From assembly GCF_026420845.1 (NCBI RefSeq), contig NZ_JAOWCB010000005.1:186001-250000 (forward strand): a stretch of DNA of 64,000 nt. The letters are read 5' to 3'. The position numbers were made by a program, and so were the translations under genes. Source of the DNA: Streptomyces sp. PR69. Its GTDB lineage: Bacteria; Actinomycetota; Actinomycetes; Streptomycetales; Streptomycetaceae. The notes beneath the pieces are model-generated. The model had not been told where the DNA came from, did not search any database, and saw only the letters and a program-made list of their open reading frames with translations. Shown here one piece after another: positions 16,805-24,914 of the stretch (positions are counted from its first letter, which is position 1; every line of letters begins with the position of its first letter).

Positions 16805-17647
16805 ATGGACATCAGCGTCCTGGGGCCCTGCCGGGTCGTCCAGTCGGGGGTTTCCGTTGTCCCCACGGCCGTCAAGCCACGCAAGGTCCTGGCCCTGCTC
16901 GCCATACACCCGGACCAGGTCGTGTCGGTGGGCGCACTGGTGGAGGAGCTGTGGGGAGAGGCCCCGCCGCGCAGCGTCCAGACCACCCTGCAGACCTACA
17001 TACTGCAACTGCGCAACCTCATCGCGGCGGCGATCGGCGGGGCCCGCCGGCCGGAACTGCCCAACGGGGCCAAGTCCATCCTGGTCACCGAGTCCGGCGG
17101 CTATCTGCTGGACACCCAGGGCGGCGTCGTCGACGTCAAGGAGTACGAACGGCTCGCCGGCGCCGGCCACCGGGCCCTGGAGGGCGGCGACTGCTCGGCG
17201 GCCTCGGACTCCTTCAGGCGGGCCCTGGCGCTGTGGCGCGGCCCCGCACTGGTCGATGTGCAGTGCGGGCCGCTGCTGGAGATCGAGGCGACCCGGCTGG
17301 AGGAGTCCCGGCTGAGCATCCTCAACCAGCGCATCGAGGCGGACCTGCGACTCGGCCGCCACCATGAGCTGGTGGGGGAGCTGTCGGGTCTCGCCGCACA
17401 GCATCCGATGCACGAGGACACCCAGGGCCAGCTGATGCTGGCGCTGTACCGCTCCGGCCGGCGCGGCAACGCCCTGGAGGTGTACCAGCGGCTGCGCACC
17501 GTGCTCTCCCAGGAGCTGGGGCTCGACCCCTCGCCGCGGCTGCAGCATCTGCAGCGCGCCATGCTGGAGTCCTCGCTCGAACTGGAGATCCAGCCCGGGG
17601 TGCGCACGGGGACCGGGACGGTGGAACGCGCCCTCAGGGCCCGCTGA
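16805..17647 (+). CDS. SARP-family transcriptional activator (second)
   Basis: A 280-residue small SARP, similar in plan to the one at 14972: winged helix ~1-100 (VKPRKVLALLAIH, VQTTLQTYILQLRNLI) and activation domain ~115-265 (RLAGAGHRALEGGDCSAA, LGLDPSPRLQHLQRAML). The start at ATG 16805 has AGAAGGGAG upstream. It lies 32 bases after the thioesterase, so both may be on one transcript. A strong hairpin follows. Two SARPs in one cluster usually act in series or on different operons; which does what cannot be read here. Confidence 0.93.
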   Translation: MDISVLGPCRVVQSGVSVVPTAVKPRKVLALLAIHPDQVVSVGALVEELWGEAPPRSVQTTLQTYILQLRNLIAAAIGGARRPELPNGAKSILVTESGGYLLDTQGGVVDVKEYERLAGAGHRALEGGDCSAASDSFRRALALWRGPALVDVQCGPLLEIEATRLEESRLSILNQRIEADLRLGRHHELVGELSGLAAQHPMHEDTQGQLMLALYRSGRRGNALEVYQRLRTVLSQELGLDPSPRLQHLQRAMLESSLELEIQPGVRTGTGTVERALRAR

Positions 17648-17650
17648 CCG

Positions 17651-17672
17651 GCCGGGGGCCCGCGCCCCCGGC
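17651..17672. terminator. Bidirectional hairpin terminator after SARP 2
   Basis: GCCGGGGGC (17651-17659), CCGC loop, GCCCCCGGC (17664-17672): a perfect 9-bp stem three bases past the SARP stop, between convergent genes. Confidence 0.75.
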
Positions 17673-17786
17673 GGGACCCGCTCACCGACGTGCCACGGCA
17701 TGGGTCACTCCGTGCGCCGGTGTGCGCTCCGGCGGTGACACGAGCCGCCCGCGGAGCGTCGCACAGGCCGGGCGGCGAACCCCCGC

Positions 17787-19160
17787 TCACGCCCAGGTGA
17801 GCACGGCGGTGTCGACCGTCCCAGTCCCAGTCCCAGTCCCCGTCCCCGTCCCCGTGTCCGCCGCGGCCGCCGTGCCGTCCGGGGCGAAGCGGGCCCAGCA
17901 GCCGCCCGCGCGCCCGTTGAACAGCATCGGGCTCAGCAGGGGCAGGATCCGCGCCGTCCATGTCGCCGTCCCGTCGGTCAGCTCCAGCGCACAGGGCTGC
18001 GGCTCCACATACTCCTGCACCACCCCGTCCCCGTCCGCGAACGCCAGGCCGACGGCCGCCTCCCACGCGGAAGCGCCGGTGTGCCGGCCGACGACGGCCT
18101 CCCGGCCGCCGCCCGCGGGCCCCGGCTTCAGCACAAAGCGGTCGCGCTCGCGCAGCAGCAGCGCGGGCAGCTCGTACTCGCCCTCCCGCCACTGCGTCCG
18201 CCCCGGCAAGGTGATCCGCGTCCAGGGCAGATGGCGCTCGACGACCCGCCGCTCCGCCCGCGTCATCCAGGGGCGCTGCTCGGAGACCAGGGCCAGCGCC
18301 CGGCCGTCGGCCAGAAGGGCGCTGCTCTGCGGGGGCAGAAGCAGCAGCCCGGCCCGCTGCGCCCGGAGCACGGCGTCCAGATCGCCCCCGTGCACCCCCC
18401 TCGTCAGCAGCCCCAGCGGATAGCGCGGCGCGCCCGGCCGGCCCAGCGCCTGAGGCAGCCGCCGCGGCTCGAAGCAGTCCGCCGTGAAACCGGCGTGCCG
18501 GAACCGGTCGCACGCCACGCGGGCGGCACGGTCGTCCGGCGGGCCGATGAGCGCCACAGCCCTCGGCAGACTCCGCCGCGCGCACACGTCCGCGAACGCC
18601 TCCGCACGACAGGCCAGGGGATCCCCGCCGACGAGGGCGGGCCCGCCGTCCGCGGCGTACGCACGCCGCCAGGCGCGGGTCAGCCCATGCGCGCGGACCG
18701 GCCCGTCGAAGGCGCCGCCCGTGTCAAACCCCAGCAGCTGCGGTCCCCGCCGCCCGATCACCAGGTCGGCGCGGGCCGCCAGCGCACAGTGCTCCGTCTC
18801 GCTGTTGTCCCGCCCCGACAGCAGCGGATGATCCCCGGCCTGCAGCCCGAAGGCCGTCAGGCGGGCGGGCCAGCCGTCACCCTGCGCCAGCACCGCGCGC
18901 CGCACCAGGGCCAGCAGCACCCGGCTGACGTCGAACAGTTCCTCGTACGACGGGCGCGGCAGCACCAGGGGCCGCGCGGGCAGCACCCGGCCCGCCGGGC
19001 GGCCGCCCGGCCCCGGCGTCCCCTCACACAGCAGGGCGTGCACCCGGGCGCCGGACAGCCGGGGCAGCGCCCGCGGCCGGACCCCGCCCTCCTCCCGGAA
19101 CCAGCGATGCTCCCAGGGCAGCAAGGAGCCGGCCGCGGCGGAAACGGTGCTCGTCATCAT
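17787..19160 (-). CDS. Circularly permuted ATP-grasp-like protein
   Basis: A 457-residue protein resembling circularly permuted ATP-grasp ligases of the glutathionylspermidine synthase type. The nucleotide-binding core is RFVLKPGPAGGGREAVVG (~residue 350), followed by GVVQEYVEPQPCALEL; the N-terminal half holds an acidic region with LVIGRRGPQLLGFDTGG. Such enzymes form amide/peptide bonds with ATP. The C-terminal tail is a (Gly-Thr)n run of 13 residues coded by a hexanucleotide repeat. It is divergent from the ALDH-like gene at 19364 and probably co-regulated. A role in amide formation on the polyketide is a guess; ATP-grasp fold is probable. Confidence 0.65.
   Translation of the reverse strand: MMTSTVSAAAGSLLPWEHRWFREEGGVRPRALPRLSGARVHALLCEGTPGPGGRPAGRVLPARPLVLPRPSYEELFDVSRVLLALVRRAVLAQGDGWPARLTAFGLQAGDHPLLSGRDNSETEHCALAARADLVIGRRGPQLLGFDTGGAFDGPVRAHGLTRAWRRAYAADGGPALVGGDPLACRAEAFADVCARRSLPRAVALIGPPDDRAARVACDRFRHAGFTADCFEPRRLPQALGRPGAPRYPLGLLTRGVHGGDLDAVLRAQRAGLLLLPPQSSALLADGRALALVSEQRPWMTRAERRVVERHLPWTRITLPGRTQWREGEYELPALLLRERDRFVLKPGPAGGGREAVVGRHTGASAWEAAVGLAFADGDGVVQEYVEPQPCALELTDGTATWTARILPLLSPMLFNGRAGGCWARFAPDGTAAAADTGTGTGTGTGTGTVDTAVLTWA
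17818..17858. repeat. In-frame hexanucleotide repeat (GTCCCA/GTCCCC)
   Basis: About six copies of a 6-base unit, first GTCCCA three times and then GTCCCC-type units, code on the minus strand for alternating Thr-Gly at the C-terminus of the ATP-grasp protein. The 6-base unit means copy-number changes would keep the frame. Confidence 0.9.
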
Positions 19161-19194
19161 CAGCCTCCTGGAATCGAAGCAATTCCCGTCCCAG

Positions 19195-19336
19195 GAATTA
19201 ACTTCAATTACCGCTGGACATCTATTCGTTTATTCAATTACGCTGTCAAATGCGGCGGTGGCGCGGTGAGTTCTGCATTCGATGAGCCGGGTGGCGGCAG
19301 CAGAATATCCGAGGGGTCTTGAGGACGACTCAAGAC
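19195..19336. promoter_or_regulatory. AT-rich divergent promoter region with repeats and a hairpin
   Basis: The stretch 19175-19250 is unusually AT-rich for this genome. TTCAATTAC occurs twice (19203-19211 and 19233-19241), and AATTA occurs at 19196, 19206 and 19236, i.e. at multiples of 10 bases, so on one face of the helix. Further on, GTCTTGAG (19316-19323) and CTCAAGAC (19329-19336) form a perfect 8-bp inverted repeat with a 5-base loop in the leader of the ALDH-like gene. Activator site plus leader operator is a reasonable reading. Confidence 0.6.
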
Positions 19337-19363
19337 CGACCCGCGCCGCGAGGAGACAGCTCG

Positions 19364-20617
19364 ATGAGCAATCCGTCCATGCCTGTGCTGGAGTCGTTCA
19401 CCCGCACCTGGCCCAATCTGGAAGCCGCGCACGAGAAGGCCATGCGCACCGCGTCCGCGCTGCTCAGCTGCCGTACGGAGCTGCTGGCCCAGCTCACCAG
19501 GATCGCCGTCTACAGCAGCGCCCGCGATGAACTCCTGCGCGCCGTCGGAGCCTTGACCGGCGCTCCTGCGGAACTCGCCCGCAATTGCCCGGCGCAGCTC
19601 TCCCGGCTTTCCGTCTTCCTGCCGCCGCATCATGTCCTCTACTCCTATGCCCTGTACGGTCTGGTCCCCGCGCTGTACTGCGACGAGGTGGTCATCAGGC
19701 CCTCCGCGCTGACCCGGGACACCGCATATGCCGTCCATAAAATGATCACCGGCCGGCTCGACCCCGACGTGGCGCGGCGGATCAGAATGATCGACATTTC
19801 CCGGCGGCAGTTCGCCCCCGTGTGCGCCGAGTCCGACGCGGTGGTTTTCACCGGACGTCCCGCCCAGGCCCGCGACCTGATGAACGCCGTCGGAGACCGC
19901 CCGCTGTTCCTCGCCGCCGGGTCCGGGCCCAACCCGGTCGTCGTGGGCCCCCGCACCGATCCGGGGGCCGCCTGCCGGGCCATCCTGCGCGCCCGGCTGC
20001 ACAACTCCGGTCAGGACGGACTCTGCCCCGACGTCGTCTTCGTCCACCGGCTCCGGCTCGACGCCGTCGTGGAACAGCTGCGCGCCGAACTGTCCGTGCT
20101 CACCGTCGGGGCGCGCAGCTGGCCCGACACCGTGCTCACCCCCCTGGTCCACGAGGACGCCGTCGAAGGCGCGGCGGCGTTTCTCGCCGAGAACGCCGAC
20201 CATGTCGTCAGCGGCGGCTCCGCCGACGTCGAGCGGATGCTCGTCGAGCCGTCGCTGCTCGTCTTTCCCGAGGGCGCGGACTTCCATCCGCCCGAGCTGT
20301 TCTCGCCCGTCTTCTGCCTCGTCCCCTATGAGGACCCGGAGATGCTGCGCGCCTGGGCGCGCACTCCGCAGGAGCTGGAGCGCGGGATGTACGTCTGCGC
20401 CCTGGGCGAGCCGCGGCTGACGGGCCAGACGCTGGGCACGGCCGTCCTCAGCCGCAATGCCGCCGCCCTGGACGCCAGGGACGGAAACCGGCCGTTCGGC
20501 GGCTTCGGCGTGCACGCCAGCAGCGTCCGGCGCGACGGCCGGCTCATCGGCCGGCCGCTGCTGCTGTCCGCGGAGGCCGGGCTGCGCCGTGCCGTCATCA
20601 CCGGTCCGCTGCGCTGA
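19364..20617 (+). CDS. Aldehyde-dehydrogenase-superfamily protein with displaced active-site Cys
   Basis: A 417-residue protein with the ALDH fold: PLFLAAGSGPNPVVV (NAD-domain/Glu region replaced), RLHNSGQDGLCPDVVFVH (catalytic loop) and NRPFGGFGVHASSVRRDG (C-terminal motif). In normal ALDHs the loop reads N-x-GQ-x-C; here the Cys position is Gly (GQDG) and a Cys appears two residues later. This suggests altered chemistry or loss of dehydrogenase activity. ATG 19364 follows AGGAGA. It starts the run toward the polyketide genes and is divergent from the ATP-grasp gene. It may act on an acyl thioester or aldehyde; function unknown. Confidence 0.72.
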   Translation: MSNPSMPVLESFTRTWPNLEAAHEKAMRTASALLSCRTELLAQLTRIAVYSSARDELLRAVGALTGAPAELARNCPAQLSRLSVFLPPHHVLYSYALYGLVPALYCDEVVIRPSALTRDTAYAVHKMITGRLDPDVARRIRMIDISRRQFAPVCAESDAVVFTGRPAQARDLMNAVGDRPLFLAAGSGPNPVVVGPRTDPGAACRAILRARLHNSGQDGLCPDVVFVHRLRLDAVVEQLRAELSVLTVGARSWPDTVLTPLVHEDAVEGAAAFLAENADHVVSGGSADVERMLVEPSLLVFPEGADFHPPELFSPVFCLVPYEDPEMLRAWARTPQELERGMYVCALGEPRLTGQTLGTAVLSRNAAALDARDGNRPFGGFGVHASSVRRDGRLIGRPLLLSAEAGLRRAVITGPLR

Positions 20618-20675
20618 GCGGCGTACACAGCGCGCCGCGCCGGTCCCGGGCGGCGGGGAAGAGGTGGACGGCGGA

Positions 20676-20693
20676 TCGAGCGGCGCTCCAGCG
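20676..20693 (+). promoter_or_regulatory. Candidate SARP binding site before the cyclase/ACP operon
   Basis: TCGAGCG (20676-20682), GCGC, TCCAGCG (20687-20693): two heptamers of the TCGAG type repeated with an 11-bp period, 72 bases before the cyclase start. This is the layout bound by DnrI/ActII-ORF4-type SARPs. Confidence 0.6.
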
Positions 20694-20764
20694 CACCCTG
20701 TCACGGTTCAGCCAGACCCGCTCATCGCGGGGCTCTTCAGCACATTCCACGAAGGAGGCCGACG

Positions 20765-21103
20765 GTGGCACACCGGACGCTCATAGTGGCTCGGATGGAG
20801 CCGGGCAAGGCCGGCGACATCGCCAAGATCTTCGAGGAGTCGGACTCCAGCGAGCTGCCCCACATGATCGGTGTGACGAGGCGGACCCTGTTCACCTTCC
20901 ACGATCTGTACTTCCATCTCGTGGAGGCCGACGAGGACATCAGCCCGCGGCTCTACCAGGCGCGCAGCCACCCGCTCTACGACGACATCAACACCCGGCT
21001 CGCCCAGTGCGTGTCCCCCTACGACCCCGACTGGAAAGAGCCCAAGGACGCGATGGCGCAGTCCTTCTACATCTGGACCAAAGAGGGAGGAAGGATCCAG
21101 TGA
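20765..21103 (+). CDS. TcmI-family aromatic polyketide cyclase
   Basis: A 112-residue protein of the polyketide synthesis cyclase family (TcmI/WhiE-VII type, ferredoxin-like fold). These catalyse late ring closures in tetracenomycin-type and pentangular polyphenols. Typical are RTLIVARMEPG at the start, FHDLYFHLVEAD in the middle and a QSFYIWTKEGGR end. GTG 20765 has GAAGGAGG upstream. It overlaps the ACP gene by 4 bases (GTGA) and opens the operon cyclase-ACP-KR-SchA/CurD-DUF1772. Confidence 0.92.
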   Translation: MAHRTLIVARMEPGKAGDIAKIFEESDSSELPHMIGVTRRTLFTFHDLYFHLVEADEDISPRLYQARSHPLYDDINTRLAQCVSPYDPDWKEPKDAMAQSFYIWTKEGGRIQ

Positions 21104-21360
21104 GCGAGTTCACTCTGACGGAGCTGGCCGACAAGCTCCGGGAATGCGCGGGGGAGTCCGAGGGCATCGACCTGGACAGCGACGCCGTGCTCGACGTCCC
21201 CTTCATCGACCTCGGCTATGACTCCCTGGCCCTGCTGCAGGTGACCGGGGTCATCAAGCGGGAGCGCGGCGTCGAGCTGTCCGACGACGCCGTGGTGGAG
21301 GCCGAGACACCGCGCATCCTGCTGAAGATGATCAACTCCAGCCTGCCCGAGGCGGCATGA
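21100..21360 (+). CDS. Acyl carrier protein of the type II PKS
   Basis: An 86-residue ACP. Ser42 in DLGYDSLALLQ is the phosphopantetheine site. GTG 21100 overlaps the cyclase stop and has GGGAGGAAGG upstream. Unlike most type II clusters the ACP is not next to KSalpha/CLF: about 4.3 kb separates them, with opposite-strand genes between. The minimal PKS partner genes are at 25690 and 26970. Confidence 0.95.
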   Translation: MSEFTLTELADKLRECAGESEGIDLDSDAVLDVPFIDLGYDSLALLQVTGVIKRERGVELSDDAVVEAETPRILLKMINSSLPEAA

Positions 21361-22112
21361 GCGCCGAGGACGCGGTCACCCCGGGACTGGCGGGCAAGCG
21401 TGTGCTGATCACCGGAGGCACCCGCGGCATCGGGCGGGCGACGGCTCTGGCCTTCGCCCGCGCCGGCGCCCAGGTGATCGCCGGGCACAGCAGGGACGGC
21501 GAGGCGGCCGAGGCGCTCGCCGACGATCTGGGCCGGCTCGGCGTCGGCCATCTGACGGTACGGGCCGACGTCACCGCCGCCGAGGGCGCGAAGACGCTCG
21601 CCGAAGCCTGCCAGGAGCGGCTCGGCGGGCTCGATGTGCTGGTGAACAACGTCGGCGTCGACGGCCACGCCAAGTTCGGCGACCTGGACACGGCGGAATG
21701 GCAGCGGCTGTTCGACCACAATGTCACCTCCGCGTACCGGGTCACCCAGGCGGTGCTGGAACTGCTCGACGAGGGTGCGTCCATCGTCAACATCGGCGCT
21801 TCGGTGGCGCTGCGCGGCCGGCCGTTCAGCGCCCACTACTCGGCCTCCAAGGCGGCCCTGGTGGGTCTCGGCCGCGCGCTGTGCAAGGAACTCGGGCCGC
21901 GCGGCATCCGGGTCAACACCGTGGCGCCGGGCGTCACCGAGAGCGAGGCCGGCCCGGAACTGCCGCCGCCGCTGCGGGAGCGCATCGCCTCGATGACCGC
22001 CCTGGGCCGGCTGGGCCGCCCGGAGGACGTCGCCGGAGCCGTGCTCTTCCTGGCCTCGGACGCCTCCCGCTATGTCTCCGGCGCCACGATCACCGTCGAT
22101 GGAGGAATCTGA
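21357..22112 (+). CDS. SDR ketoreductase (first of two)
   Basis: A 251-residue FabG-like short-chain reductase. NADPH site TGGTRGIGRA (~19-28), NNVG in place of NNAG (~97-100), and the catalytic Ser-Tyr-Lys set with YSASK near 161-165. Acts on the ACP-bound poly-beta-ketone or a cyclised intermediate. ATG overlaps the ACP stop (ATGA) and its own stop overlaps the next ATG. A second reductase of similar size is at 29362, so two reductions are likely; regiochemistry cannot be read from sequence. Confidence 0.93.
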   Translation: MSAEDAVTPGLAGKRVLITGGTRGIGRATALAFARAGAQVIAGHSRDGEAAEALADDLGRLGVGHLTVRADVTAAEGAKTLAEACQERLGGLDVLVNNVGVDGHAKFGDLDTAEWQRLFDHNVTSAYRVTQAVLELLDEGASIVNIGASVALRGRPFSAHYSASKAALVGLGRALCKELGPRGIRVNTVAPGVTESEAGPELPPPLRERIASMTALGRLGRPEDVAGAVLFLASDASRYVSGATITVDGGI

Positions 22113-22492
22113 TGCCGTACGCAGCGATCACCTACCGGGTCAAGCCCGGCCACGAGGAGGAGATCGCCGAGATCTTCTCCCGCTTCACCCGCGTGGACAC
22201 CCCCGACCTCAAGGGCGAGGACGGCCAGGCCGCCGGACGGCTGCTGGGCACCGGGGTGTTCATCAAGGACGATGTGATGGTCCGCGTCATCCACTACGAG
22301 GGCGACTTCGCCGCGATCGGCCGCCATATGGCGACCCAGAAGGGCGTGCATGCGCTGGAGGAGAAGCTCCAGCCGTATCTGGCCGAGGAGCGCGACACCT
22401 CCAGCCCGGCCGGCTTCGCCGCGTACTTCAGGAACGCCACGATGCGGTCCATCGCCCAGCTCACCGTCGACACCCACCCGGCACAGGCCTGA
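22112..22492 (+). CDS. SchA/CurD-like domain protein (first of two)
   Basis: A 126-residue protein of the SchA/CurD family, named after spore-pigment cluster genes and common in pentangular-type clusters. The fold is predicted to be a dimeric alpha/beta barrel; conserved parts are YAAITYRVKPGHEEEIAEIF and VMVRVIHYEGD. ATG 22112 overlaps the reductase stop by one base. A paralogue lies at 24516-24914 on the other strand. Homologues in aromatic clusters have been linked to hydroxylation/quinone formation, but the chemistry is poorly known. Confidence 0.88.
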   Translation: MPYAAITYRVKPGHEEEIAEIFSRFTRVDTPDLKGEDGQAAGRLLGTGVFIKDDVMVRVIHYEGDFAAIGRHMATQKGVHALEEKLQPYLAEERDTSSPAGFAAYFRNATMRSIAQLTVDTHPAQA

Positions 22493-22495
22493 GCT

Positions 22496-22951
22496 ATGGA
22501 CGCGGTGCTGGGGACGGCCGTTCTCCTCGGCAGCGGCGTCACCGCGGGGGTGCTCTTCGCCGTGGCGCTGAGCGTGCTGCCCGCCCTCTTCGCCATGGAG
22601 ACCGGTACGTATGTGTACGCGCACAAGCTGCTGGGCCGCAACTGGGACCCGACCATGCCGGTCGTCGTCCTGACGTCGACCCTGCTGGCCGGGGCCCTCG
22701 CCGTCACCGCCGACGACGGGGCGGCGAGGGTGCTGTTCGGCGTCGCGGCGGTGCTGCTGCTGGGTGTCTCGGCCGTGTCGCATCTGTGCAATGTGCCGAT
22801 CAACCGCCGGGTCAAGGCCGTCGAGAACCCCGAGGAACTGCCGGCGGACTGGGAGGACCCGCGCCCGCTGTGGCGTCGCTGGCATCTGCTGCGCACCCTG
22901 CTGGCGCTGCTGGCCCTGGCGGTGAACGCGGCGGCGGTCACCATGATCTGA
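22496..22951 (+). CDS. DUF1772 (anthrone-oxygenase-like) membrane protein (first of two)
   Basis: A 151-residue protein with four hydrophobic helices (~5-30, 50-70, 78-100, 130-150) and the DUF1772 features YAHKLLGRNWDPTMP and NVPINRRV. Fungal anthrone oxygenases of this family oxidise anthrones to anthraquinones without a known cofactor. It starts 3 bases after the SchA/CurD gene and ends the operon; a strong hairpin follows. A paralogue is at 28873. An oxygenase role on an anthrone-like ring is likely but inferred. Confidence 0.85.
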   Translation: MDAVLGTAVLLGSGVTAGVLFAVALSVLPALFAMETGTYVYAHKLLGRNWDPTMPVVVLTSTLLAGALAVTADDGAARVLFGVAAVLLLGVSAVSHLCNVPINRRVKAVENPEELPADWEDPRPLWRRWHLLRTLLALLALAVNAAAVTMI

Positions 22952-22978
22952 GGGATCTGAGCACAGCCATCGCAAGCG

Positions 22979-23016
22979 CCGCGGCGGCCACCGACCTGAC
23001 ACGGTGACCGCCGCGG
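22979..23016. terminator. Hairpin between convergent DUF1772 and copper oxidase genes
   Basis: CCGCGGCGGCCACCG and CGGTGACCGCCGCGG pair over 15 bp with one mismatch and an 8-base loop, 28 bases after the DUF1772 stop. Confidence 0.75.
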
Positions 23017-23066
23017 TTCTGCGCGTCTCACAGGCTCGCCGCCCGCGCGCACTCGCGGGCGAGGGC

Positions 23067-24488
23067 TCAGCGCACCATCTCCATCTGACCCATCATGCCC
23101 ATCGTCAGATGCCCCATCAGATGGCAGTGGAACATGAAAAGACCCGTGTAGTCCGTGAACTGGATCTTGACCCTGGCCTCTTCCCCGGCCCGGACCGTGA
23201 CCGTGTCCTTCCACCCGGCCTCGCTGGGACCCGGCGCCTGGCCATTGCGGTCCACGATCTGGAAGTGCGCCAGATGCGGGTGCAGCGAGTGCGGTATCCC
23301 GAACTCCGCGTCCTTGTTGCGGATCGTCCACAGCTCGACATCGCCCAGTCTGGACTGGAAGTCCACCCGGTTGACGTCGAACGGCTTGCCGTTGATCAGA
23401 TGCTGACCGGTCTCCGGGCTGAACGACATCTCGAACATCCGCTCAACCGTCGGCGCGCCCAGGTCCTCCACGGGCCGCAGCACCTCCGGCACACTGCTCG
23501 GGTCCTCCGCCTCACGCACCACGTCAAACCGCATCACCTCCGGCGTCTCCCCCGGATACGTCACCATGGTGTGCAGCTCGATCTTCGAGCCGACCGGATA
23601 CCGCGAGAAGTCGATCACGATCTCCTGCCGCTCCGCCGGCCACAGCTGAAGCACCCGGCTGGGCACCGGCGCAGGCAGCAGTCCGCCGTCCGTGGCGATA
23701 TGCGTGAACTCGTCGCCCTCGCCGAGCCGCAGCACGAACGCCCGCTCGTTGGAGGTGTTCACCAGCCGCAGCCGGTACTTGCGCGCGGCGACCTCGAAGT
23801 ACGGGGTGGGCACGCCGTTCACCAGAAACACCGGACGGTCGTTGAAGCCGTTCGGATCCCAGACGAACGTACCGTCGTTCTCCACCTTGGCGTCGCGCAT
23901 CTGCAGCACGACGTCGTACTGCCCCTTCGGCAGCGGCAGCGCGTCCTCCTCGGGGTCGGTCAGCAGATAGGTGGCGGCCGTCCCCATATAGATGTTCTCC
24001 GCATGCGTGTCGTGCGAGTGGTCGTGCACCCACATCGTCGAGCCCGACTGCCTGTTGGGGTAGTGGAACAGCCGTCGGCCGCCGGGCTCGACCTCGTTGT
24101 CGGGATGTCCGTCGGAGTGATGCGGCACATGCCCGCCGTGCAGATGCATCGAGAACGGCTCGGGCAGCTCATTGACCTGCTCGATCAGCACCGGACGGCC
24201 GCGCTGAGCCATGATCAGCGGACTCAGCTGCCCGTTGAAGGTGCGGACCCGGGAGGTGGCGCCCGGCAGGATCGACACATCCGCCTCACGGGTGGTCAGC
24301 CGGTAGACGTCGTATCCGCCCATGCGCAGCGGGCGCTCCGGCCGGGGAATCCGCAGCGGCACGGCATAGGGACCCCTCGCCGCCGCGGCGGCCCGCCCCG
24401 GCCGTGCCCCCAGGACGAGACCGGCGGGCACGGCCGCCAGCACCCCGGCAGCCGTGCCCGCCTTGAGCAGTTTTCTGCGGTTCAGCAC
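23067..24488 (-). CDS. Multicopper oxidase, laccase/bilirubin-oxidase type, Tat-exported (first of two)
   Basis: A 473-residue three-domain copper oxidase. The N-terminus has a twin-Arg signal (NRRKLLKAG then Ala-rich hydrophobic core). All copper motifs are present: MHLHGGH (~135), MWVHDHSHDTH (~165), HSLHPHLAHFQ (~405) and FHCHLMGHLTMGM near the C-terminus, giving the T1 Cys, two His and axial Met plus the trinuclear site. GTG 24488 has GGGGGAAG upstream. Such enzymes oxidise phenols by one electron and can couple them. Within a phenol-making cluster it may dimerise or oxidise the product outside the membrane. Confidence 0.92.
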   Translation of the reverse strand: MLNRRKLLKAGTAAGVLAAVPAGLVLGARPGRAAAAARGPYAVPLRIPRPERPLRMGGYDVYRLTTREADVSILPGATSRVRTFNGQLSPLIMAQRGRPVLIEQVNELPEPFSMHLHGGHVPHHSDGHPDNEVEPGGRRLFHYPNRQSGSTMWVHDHSHDTHAENIYMGTAATYLLTDPEEDALPLPKGQYDVVLQMRDAKVENDGTFVWDPNGFNDRPVFLVNGVPTPYFEVAARKYRLRLVNTSNERAFVLRLGEGDEFTHIATDGGLLPAPVPSRVLQLWPAERQEIVIDFSRYPVGSKIELHTMVTYPGETPEVMRFDVVREAEDPSSVPEVLRPVEDLGAPTVERMFEMSFSPETGQHLINGKPFDVNRVDFQSRLGDVELWTIRNKDAEFGIPHSLHPHLAHFQIVDRNGQAPGPSEAGWKDTVTVRAGEEARVKIQFTDYTGLFMFHCHLMGHLTMGMMGQMEMVR

Positions 24489-24515
24489 GTAACTTCCCCC
24501 ATTGTCTTCCTCGTT

Positions 24516-24914
24516 TCAGCTCGTGTGCGGGGCCGGCCGCGCGGCCGGCAGATCGCGTACGGACATCTGCGCCATACACGTGAGCAGGGATCGCTTGAAG
24601 GTGGCCACGAACCCCTCCACGGTGTCCGTGGCACGGGGCCGGGACAGATAGGGCGCGAGTTTCTCCTCCACCTCGCGCACCCCCGGCTGGGTGGCCATAT
24701 GCCGGGCGATGGCGTCCAGATCGCCCTCGTACTCGATGACGCGCACCATCGTGTCGTCCCGGATGAAGACGGCCGTGGCCAGAATGCGCGCGGTCTCCTC
24801 GCCGTTCTCACCCTGCACCACGGGGGAGCCCACCCGGCGGAAGCCGGTGAAGATCTCGGTGATCTCCTTCTCGTAGCCGGCCTTGATGTCATACGTGATG
24901 GCGGCGAACGGCAT
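24516..24914 (-). CDS. SchA/CurD-like domain protein (second)
   Basis: A 132-residue paralogue of the protein at 22112, with the same FAAITYDIKAGYEKEITEIF start and MVRVIEYEGDLDAIARHM centre. An in-frame extension to 25247 exists, but ATG 24914 with GAGGGAG upstream matches the family length. It is 27 bases upstream of, and codirectional with, the copper oxidase at 23067-24488, so the two form a small operon. Function as for its paralogue: a probable oxygenation or cyclisation helper. Confidence 0.88.
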   Translation of the reverse strand: MPFAAITYDIKAGYEKEITEIFTGFRRVGSPVVQGENGEETARILATAVFIRDDTMVRVIEYEGDLDAIARHMATQPGVREVEEKLAPYLSRPRATDTVEGFVATFKRSLLTCMAQMSVRDLPAARPAPHTS

